The notes beneath the pieces were generated by a model. That model was not told the origin of the DNA and searched no databases. It saw only the letters and a program-made list of their open reading frames with translations. Below are positions 7,889-12,239 of a stretch of 12,239 bases of DNA, one piece after another (the stretch's first letter is position 1; every line of letters begins with the position of its first letter). A program made the translations under genes and the position numbers. The DNA comes from Stenotrophomonas maltophilia (GTDB taxonomy: Bacteria; Pseudomonadota; Gammaproteobacteria; Xanthomonadales; Xanthomonadaceae). The DNA lies in the NCBI GenBank assembly GCA_002386405.1, contig DGIP01000234.1, positions 1 through 12,239 of the forward strand. Reading direction: 5' to 3'.

Positions 7889-8449
7889 CTACGGATTTGC
7901 GGCGCTGCCCTGTTCGGCGCCCACCCACGGGGTGATGGAGACGCGGATCTTGAGCCGGTTGCCCGGGTCTTCGGGCAGGCGCGAGCGGTACTTGGTGCCC
8001 TTGTAGACGTAGTCCACGTCGTAGGCGATGGGGCGGCGGAACTCCCGGCCGACCGGGATGATGCGGCAATCGCGGGTCAGCAGCGGGCCGTTGTTGGCGG
8101 CCGGGGCTTCCACCACCGGGGCCATGTCCTCGGTGCTGCCGTCTTCACGCTTGAAGATGGAGCGCACCGAATCCATGAAACGGCCGAACCGGCCCTTCTC
8201 TTCCTGCGGCTCTTCGCCGGTGACGTTGACTGGGGCCAGGGTGCGGGTGGAGACCGGTTCGCAGTGTTCTTCGGTGCGGGTGGCCCGCAGGGTCTGGAAC
8301 ACCGGTTCCACGTTGAGCACCTGCGCGTAGTCGAACTTAACGTTCTCCACGATCACCACCCGGTTACGGACCTCGGCGTCCTGGGCACACGCCATGAAGG
8401 CGGCGCTCCCCAGCAGGCAGGTCAGCGTCAGCAACGAAGCGGATTTCAT
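7889..8449 (-). CDS. Secreted protein of unknown function, glycine-zipper-less relative of 2TM envelope proteins
   Basis: A 186-residue protein with an N-terminal signal peptide: Lys2, a hydrophobic run to about residue 20, and cleavage probably after ACA before QDAEV. The mature part begins with a [19 protein letters not shown] stretch and one Cys (HCEPV), and ends with a second Cys (RDCRII) and [21 protein letters not shown]. These two flanks resemble those around the glycine-zipper 2TM domain of bacterial envelope proteins. The middle, however, is charged ([25 protein letters not shown]) rather than a Gly zipper. The start at 8449 is chosen for the signal peptide; an ATG at 8512 preceded by GGAAGGG would add 21 residues. 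The two Cys may form a disulfide in the periplasm. Function unknown. Confidence 0.75.
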   Translation of the reverse strand: MKSASLLTLTCLLGSAAFMACAQDAEVRNRVVIVENVKFDYAQVLNVEPVFQTLRATRTEEHCEPVSTRTLAPVNVTGEEPQEEKGRFGRFMDSVRSIFKREDGSTEDMAPVVEAPAANNGPLLTRDCRIIPVGREFRRPIAYDVDYVYKGTKYRSRLPEDPGNRLKIRVSITPWVGAEQGSAANP

Positions 8450-8657
8450 TGGCAACAGGAAAGAGGACAAGGCGGATAGTTTAGGCAGTGCGCGGCACAA
8501 GGGGCTGAACATTACCCTTCCGCGACGCATCTGCCCATACCGGACCGTGTCGTTTGCGAAATCCGGGGGCAACCGGGTGGGTCCCGGGGCCGGCGCTGGG
8601 GGCCGATGTGATCTAAAATCGAGGGCTTGCCCCTACTCCGCCCGGCCCTACGCCCCC
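8450..8657. promoter_or_regulatory. Divergent intergenic region with candidate cysS -10 box
   Basis: About 208 bases separate the start of the secreted protein (minus) from cysS (plus). TAAAAT at 8614-8619 is the best -10 candidate for cysS, placing the start point near 8626 and a 5' UTR of about 30 bases. No convincing -35 lies 16-18 bases upstream, and no strong Shine-Dalgarno precedes the cysS ATG. On the minus strand TAAACT near 8480 could serve the secreted protein. No riboswitch or T-box structure was recognised. Confidence 0.4.
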
Positions 8658-10028
8658 ATGACCCTGCGCCTGCACAACAACCTGACACGCCAGCTCGAAC
8701 CGTTCACCCCGCTCGATCCGACCTGTCCGACCCTGTATGTGTGCGGCCCCACGGTCTACAACTACGTCCATATCGGCAATGCCCGTGGCCCGGTGGTGTT
8801 CGGGGTGCTGGCCGACCTGCTGCGGCGCCGCTTCGGCGGGCTGCGCTACGCCCGCAACATCACCGACGTGGACGACAAGATCAATACGGCCGCGCGCGAG
8901 CAGGGGGTGCCGATCTCGGCCATCACCGACCGCTTCGCCACGGCCTACCGTGAAGACATGGCCGCGCTGGGCGTGGTGCCGCCGGACATCGAGCCGGAAG
9001 CCACCGCGCACATCCCGCACATCATCACGATGATCGAGCAGCTGATCACCGCCGGCCACGCCTACGCGGCCGAAGGCCACGTGCTGTTCTCGGTGCCCTC
9101 CTACGCCGACTACGGCAAGCTCTCGCGCCGCGACCCGGACGAGATGCTGGCCGGAGCCCGGGTGGACGTGGCCCCGTACAAGCGCGACCCGGGCGACTTC
9201 GTGCTGTGGAAGCCCTCCAGCGACGACCTGCCCGGCTGGGAATCGCCGTGGGGCCGGGGCCGCCCGGGCTGGCACATCGAGTGCTCGGCGATGGCCGCCG
9301 CGCACCTGGGCCCGACCATCGACATTCACGCCGGTGGCGTGGACCTGCAGTTCCCGCACCACGAAAACGAGATCGCGCAGAGCGAGTGCGCGCACGGCGG
9401 GCAGACCTTCGCCCGGTTCTGGCTGCACAACGGCATGCTCAACTTCGGCGGCGCCAAGATGAGCAAGTCGATCGGCAACATCGAACGGGTCCATGACCTG
9501 GTCCGCCAGCACGCGCCGGAGGCGCTGCGGCTGGCCCTGCTGTCGGCCCATTACCGGCAGCCGCTGGACTGGTCCGATGCGCTGATCGAGCAGTCGGTGC
9601 GGACCCTGGACCGCCTGTACGGCACCCTGCGCGACTTGGCCGACGTGGCCGCGACCCCGGCCATCCCGGCCGAGATCGAGGCGGCGCTGGACGATGACCT
9701 GAATACCCCGCAGGCGCTGGCCGAGCTGGCCCGGCTGGGTGCGGAAGCGCGCCGCGCCAAACCGGCCGAGAAGGCCGGCTGGAAGTCGGCCCTGCTGGGC
9801 GCCGGCCTGGCGCTGGGGCTGCTGCAGCAGGAGCCGGCCGCGTGGTTCGGCACCAGCGGCGGTGATGCCGACGATGATGCGCGGATCCAGGCGCTGATCG
9901 ACGAGCGCGCGGCGGCCAAGCAGGCCCGCGATTTCGCCCGTTCCGATGCGATTCGTGACCAGCTGGCCGCCGAGGGCATCGTGCTGGAAGACACCGCGCA
10001 GGGCGTGCGCTGGTCGCGCAAGCGTTGA
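8658..10028 (+). CDS. cysS: Cysteinyl-tRNA synthetase
   Basis: Class I aminoacyl-tRNA synthetase that charges tRNA-Cys, acting as a cytoplasmic zinc-dependent monomer. The 456-residue protein carries the zinc ligands Cys29 ([10 protein letters not shown]), Cys209 (HIECSAMA), His234 and Glu238 (HHENE), the ATP-binding HIGN at 38-41 and KMSKS at 267-271, then the helical anticodon-binding domain to the end. Length and residue positions match the E. coli enzyme almost exactly. The frame is open far upstream, but the ATG at 8658 gives the family's N-terminus ([10 protein letters not shown]). It is followed after a 67-base gap with two hairpins by sufE. Confidence 0.98.
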   Translation: MTLRLHNNLTRQLEPFTPLDPTCPTLYVCGPTVYNYVHIGNARGPVVFGVLADLLRRRFGGLRYARNITDVDDKINTAAREQGVPISAITDRFATAYREDMAALGVVPPDIEPEATAHIPHIITMIEQLITAGHAYAAEGHVLFSVPSYADYGKLSRRDPDEMLAGARVDVAPYKRDPGDFVLWKPSSDDLPGWESPWGRGRPGWHIECSAMAAAHLGPTIDIHAGGVDLQFPHHENEIAQSECAHGGQTFARFWLHNGMLNFGGAKMSKSIGNIERVHDLVRQHAPEALRLALLSAHYRQPLDWSDALIEQSVRTLDRLYGTLRDLADVAATPAIPAEIEAALDDDLNTPQALAELARLGAEARRAKPAEKAGWKSALLGAGLALGLLQQEPAAWFGTSGGDADDDARIQALIDERAAAKQARDFARSDAIRDQLAAEGIVLEDTAQGVRWSRKR

Positions 10029-10033
10029 AAGGC

Positions 10034-10058
10034 CGCCCGACCAACGGTCGGGCGCTAC
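10034..10058 (-). repeat. SMAG-like REP stem-loop after cysS
   Basis: The perfect 9-bp inverted repeat CGCCCGACC / GGTCGGGCG (10034-10042, 10046-10054) with loop AAC is followed by CTAC (10055-10058), which is GTAG read on the minus strand. It begins 6 bases after the cysS stop and lacks a T tract, so it is a REP rather than a plain terminator. Confidence 0.82.
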
Positions 10059-10076
10059 CGTCGGGTTGGCCCGACG
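10059..10076. repeat. Second hairpin abutting the SMAG-like repeat
   Basis: CGTCGGG (10059-10065) and CCCGACG (10070-10076) pair around loop TTGG. It directly joins the preceding stem-loop, giving a two-hairpin unit in the cysS-sufE gap. The arm core TCGGG is shared with the first hairpin, suggesting a REP dimer in which the second unit has lost its GTAG. Confidence 0.6.
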
Positions 10077-10095
10077 TTCCGTGACAACTGTAGAG

Positions 10096-10545
10096 ATGGC
10101 TGTGATCGACTCCCCCTTCCCGATTGAACCCACTGCTGCCGATGCGCAGGCTGCCATTGCCGAAGAATTCGCGTTCTTCGGCGACTGGTCCGAGCGCTAC
10201 CAGTACCTGATCGACCTGGGCCGCAAGCTGCCCACCTTCCCGGAAGAATGGAAAACCGAGGAGCACCGCCTGCTGGGCTGCCAGTCGATGGTGTGGATCG
10301 TGCCGGAGGGCAACGCCGATACGCTGCGCTTCCACGCGATCAGTGATTCGGCGATCGTCTCGGGCCTGATCTACCTGGCGCTGCGTGTGTATTCGGGGCG
10401 TTCGGCGGCCGAGATCCTGGCCACCGAGCCGACCTACATCCAGGACATCGGGCTGTCGCGGCACCTGTCGCCGACCCGCAGCAAAGGGGTGGCGGCGATG
10501 CTGGCCTTCATCCGCGAGACCGCGCAGGCGCAGTCGGCGTCGTGA
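10096..10545 (+). CDS. sufE: SufE family sulfur acceptor for Fe-S cluster assembly
   Basis: SufE accepts persulfide sulfur from the cysteine desulfurase SufS and passes it to the SufBCD scaffold in the cytoplasm. The 149-residue protein has the family core FGDWSERYQYLIDLG (about 28-42), the catalytic Cys62 in LLGCQSMVW and the C-terminal part GLSRHLSPTRSKG (119-131). The ATG at 10096 has only a weak site (GTAGAG). The long upstream reading frame overlaps cysS and is not used. It is separated from its usual suf partners in this window, and its stop overlaps the GTG of the MFS gene. CsdE-type partners cannot be excluded. Confidence 0.92.
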   Translation: MAVIDSPFPIEPTAADAQAAIAEEFAFFGDWSERYQYLIDLGRKLPTFPEEWKTEEHRLLGCQSMVWIVPEGNADTLRFHAISDSAIVSGLIYLALRVYSGRSAAEILATEPTYIQDIGLSRHLSPTRSKGVAAMLAFIRETAQAQSAS

Positions 10546-11771
10546 CGGACAGCGCGCTGGGCCTGCTCGCGCGGCCGGGTTTCTCGCTGCTGCTGGCGTA
10601 CCGCATCCTGGCGATGCTGTCCTACCAGATCGTGGCGGTCACGGTGGGCTGGCACATCTACGAGGTCACCCGGAATCCGTTCTCGCTGGGCCTGGTCGGG
10701 CTGGCCGAGGTGCTGCCGTTCTTCTGCGTGGCGCCGTTCGCGGGCTACCTGGTGGACCACCTGCCGCGCCGCCGGCTGGGCATGGTGGCGTGCAGCGGGC
10801 TGGTGCTGACGGCGGTGGTGCTGACGGCGGTGGCCGAGGGCTGGCTGCCGTTCCACGGGGTGTGGCCGATCTATGCGGCGGTGGCGATGACGGGCATGGT
10901 CCGGGCATTCCTGTCGCCGATCTACAACGCGCTGTTCGCGCGGGTGTTGGAACGCCACCAGTTCGCGCGGGGCGCGGGGCTGGGTTCGGTGGTGTTCCAG
11001 GCGGGCATGGTGGTGGGCCCGGCACTGGGTGGCGGGCTGGTGGCCTGGGGCGGCAAGAGCCTGTCCTACGGGGTGGCGGTGGCGGCGGCGCTGGGCGCGC
11101 TGGGCTGCCTGGCCATGCTGAGGGTGTCCGAGCCGGTGCACACCGGGCCGGCGGCGCCGATCTTCAAGAGCATCGCCGAGGGCGGCCGCTTTGTATTGGG
11201 CAACCGGATCATGGTGGGCGCGATGGCGCTGGACATGTTCTCGGTGCTGCTGGGCGGGGTGGTGGCCATGCTGCCGGCGTTCCTTCACGAGATCCTGCAC
11301 CACGGGCCGGAAGGCCTGGGCATCCTGCGCGCGGCACCGGCATTGGGCTCGGTGTGCGTGGGGCTGTGGCTGGCGCGCCGGCCGCTGCAGCGCAATGCGG
11401 GGCGGGTACTGCTGTTCGCGGTGGCCGGGTTCGGGTTGTGCGTGATCGGCTTCGGGCTCTCCCACAGCTTCTGGCTGTCGGCGGTGATCCTGCTGTTCTA
11501 CGGGGCCTTCGACGGGGTGTCGGTGGTGATCCGTTCGACCATCCTGCAGCTGGCAACGCCGGAAGAAATGCGCGGGCGGGTATCGTCGATCAACGGCATT
11601 TTCATCAGCTCGTCCAACGAGCTGGGCGCGTTCTACGCGGGCACGATGGCCAAGCTGCTGGGCCTGGTCCCTGCGGTGGTGCTGGGCGGGTTTGCCGTGT
11701 TGAGCGTTGCCGGTATCACCGCCTGGAAGAACCCCACCCTGCGCCGGTTGAATCTGCGCGATCTGCAGTAA
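10542..11771 (+). CDS. MFS exporter of the EntS-like (MFS_3) group
   Basis: A 409-residue inner-membrane protein with about 12 hydrophobic segments. The signature between segments 2 and 3 is GYLVDHLPRRR at 68-78 (MFS motif A), the segment-5 motif is GMVVGPALGG at 155-164, and the loop ATPEEMRGRVSSING at 338-352 is typical of the enterobactin-exporter-like group. The GTG start at 10542 overlaps the sufE stop as GTGA, so the two are probably translationally coupled. An exporter function is likely, but the substrate cannot be read from sequence. The gene is unusually rich in G even for this window. No recognition site for Fur was identified. Confidence 0.9.
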   Translation: MTDSALGLLARPGFSLLLAYRILAMLSYQIVAVTVGWHIYEVTRNPFSLGLVGLAEVLPFFCVAPFAGYLVDHLPRRRLGMVACSGLVLTAVVLTAVAEGWLPFHGVWPIYAAVAMTGMVRAFLSPIYNALFARVLERHQFARGAGLGSVVFQAGMVVGPALGGGLVAWGGKSLSYGVAVAAALGALGCLAMLRVSEPVHTGPAAPIFKSIAEGGRFVLGNRIMVGAMALDMFSVLLGGVVAMLPAFLHEILHHGPEGLGILRAAPALGSVCVGLWLARRPLQRNAGRVLLFAVAGFGLCVIGFGLSHSFWLSAVILLFYGAFDGVSVVIRSTILQLATPEEMRGRVSSINGIFISSSNELGAFYAGTMAKLLGLVPAVVLGGFAVLSVAGITAWKNPTLRRLNLRDLQ

Positions 11772-11796
11772 CGGCTAACGGCTAATGGCGAACGGC
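11769..11796 (+). repeat. Four-fold heptamer repeat starting at the MFS stop codon
   Basis: TAACGGC, TAACGGC, TAATGGC, GAACGGC follow one another, then AACAGC twice. The first TAA is the MFS stop. Because the unit is 7 bases, the first three TAA fall in all three forward frames. Confidence 0.8.
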
Positions 11797-11837
11797 AACA
11801 GCAACAGCCCTGGTCTGCTGATCTGCGTGTAGAGGGC

Positions 11838-12016
11838 CGGCGGGTGCGGGGGTACGGGGGGCGCCGTGAATCGCCCTCCGGGCCCCGGCCCAACCGCCAG
11901 CGGTTGTGCGTTCAATCGCACGCGAGGCAGTGCCTCGCAAGCAGTGCGTCTTCACCCTTGGGGGCTCTTACGAAACATCCATGTTTCGTAAAGCCCCCGT
12001 ACCCCCGCCCCCGCCG
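11838..12016. repeat. Nested palindromic element of about 180 bases, no gene
   Basis: Arms 11838-11860 and 11994-12016 are inverted copies over 23 positions with one mismatch; the core GCGGGGGTACGGGGG is perfect. Inside lie further hairpins: CAACCGC/GCGGTTG (11891-11897, 11900-11906), TGCG/CGCA (11907-11920), GCGAGGCA/TGCCTCGC (11922-11929, 11931-11938) and a long stem at 11960-11998. A 79-codon forward frame crosses it but has no gene-like features. It could be a complex interspersed repeat, a structured RNA or a small non-autonomous mobile element; sequence alone does not decide. It occupies most of the gene-free stretch after the MFS gene. Confidence 0.65.
11960..11998. repeat. Long hairpin within the palindromic element
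   Basis: GGGGGCT (11960-11966), one unpaired C, then TTACGAAACAT (11968-11978), CC, and ATGTTTCGTAA (11981-11991), AGCCCCC (11992-11998). This gives 18 pairs with a one-base bulge. Its outer C run (11994-11998) is also the inner end of the large arm, so the two pairings compete. Confidence 0.8.
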
Positions 12017-12021
12017 CCCCT

Positions 12022-12151
12022 CCGACGGTGGATCGGTGGCCACGAGAAGATCAACGGCAGCGCCGATCATTCTCATGCGTTAGTGGCGGTAACCGCGTAG
12101 AGCCACGCCCTGCGTGGCTGCTTTTTCCGTCCGCCTACGACCCACCGTCGG
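12022..12151. repeat. 10-bp inverted repeat flanking the last SMAG-like repeat
   Basis: CCGACGGTGG (12022-12031) and CCACCGTCGG (12142-12151) are perfect inverted copies 110 bases apart. The enclosed DNA has no gene and contains the stem-loop at 12097-12119. Confidence 0.55.
12097..12125 (+). terminator. SMAG-like stem-loop with T tract, probable terminator of the plus-strand genes
   Basis: GTAG (12097-12100), perfect inverted repeat AGCCACGC / GCGTGGCT (12101-12108, 12112-12119) with loop CCT, then GCTTTTT. It combines a REP hallmark with an intrinsic-terminator layout and is the first plus-strand terminator after the MFS gene. Confidence 0.8.
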
Positions 12152-12218
12152 CCTCCCAGCTCGCAGCAACAAAGACGCTGCTATTGCCTCGAAGCCAAAC
12201 GACCACGACCAAGACAAC

Positions 12219-12239
12219 AAAAAACCCGGCCGAAGCCGG
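12219..12239 (-). terminator. Rho-independent terminator at the right edge, cut by the window
   Basis: Read on the minus strand, CCGGC, loop TTCG, GCCGGG and then six T. The TTCG tetraloop and T tract are classical. It would end a minus-strand gene lying to the right of the window, opposing the plus-strand terminator at 12097-12125. Confidence 0.8.

Noticed and set aside
8613..10157. A 514-codon minus-strand frame opposite cysS
   Set aside because: The plus strand encodes a full cysteinyl-tRNA synthetase with all motifs; the opposite frame has no domain.
9439..11465. Minus-strand frames opposite sufE and the MFS gene
   Set aside because: Shadows of the plus-strand genes; Pro/Arg/Ala-rich with no motif.
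11838..12016. CRISPR array or integron attC site
   Set aside because: There are no direct repeats with regular spacers, and the flanks lack the RYYYAAC/GTTRRRY boxes expected of attC.
11844..12083. A 79-codon plus-strand frame in the gene-free right end
   Set aside because: It runs straight through the nested hairpins, has no ribosome site and no protein-like composition.

Overview
The window is high-GC, gene-dense chromosomal DNA. It most likely comes from a Stenotrophomonas species or a close relative in the Xanthomonadaceae (Lysobacterales, Gammaproteobacteria). Two things point there. First, the arginine genes are the Xanthomonad set: an N-acetylornithine carbamoyltransferase, a fused acetylglutamate synthase/kinase and an ArgE-type deacetylase beside argG, argC and argH. 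Second, at least four short GTAG-headed stem-loops resemble the SMAG family of REP repeats known from Stenotrophomonas.

Left part (1-7584, minus strand, read right to left): argF' - argG - argE' - argB/A - GNAT acetyltransferase - argC - argH, with argH cut by the left edge. Gaps are 67 bases or less inside most of the cluster, argC overlaps the GNAT gene by ATGA, and argH follows argC by 12 bases, so this looks like one operon. Established knowledge of the Xanthomonas route: glutamate is acetylated and phosphorylated by one bifunctional protein, reduced by ArgC, transaminated by an enzyme not seen here, carbamoylated as N-acetylornithine by ArgF', deacetylated as N-acetylcitrulline by ArgE', then converted to arginine by ArgG and ArgH.

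Operon leader (7585-7850, minus strand): this is the most interesting part. A 33-codon leader ORF (7708-7809) has Arg-Ala-Arg-Arg codons just before a four-segment set of alternative hairpins that ends in a rho-independent terminator (7655-7682), 70 bases before argF'. The geometry is that of classical translation-dependent attenuation as in trp or his, here apparently sensing arginyl-tRNA. The best promoter candidate would give the leader ORF almost no 5' UTR.

Middle (7859-8657): a SMAG-like repeat, then a secreted protein of unknown function (minus strand) that resembles the conserved ends of glycine-zipper envelope proteins but lacks the zipper. A divergent intergenic region of about 208 bases follows.

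Right part (8658-11771, plus strand): cysS (cysteinyl-tRNA synthetase), a double hairpin, sufE (sulfur acceptor for Fe-S assembly), and an MFS exporter whose GTG start overlaps the sufE stop. cysS and sufE both concern cysteine, but they are separated by the hairpins.

Right end (11772-12239): no credible gene. It holds a four-fold heptamer repeat at the MFS stop, a roughly 180-base nested palindromic element, a SMAG-like hairpin with a T tract that probably terminates the plus-strand genes, and at the edge a terminator for a minus-strand gene lying outside the window.
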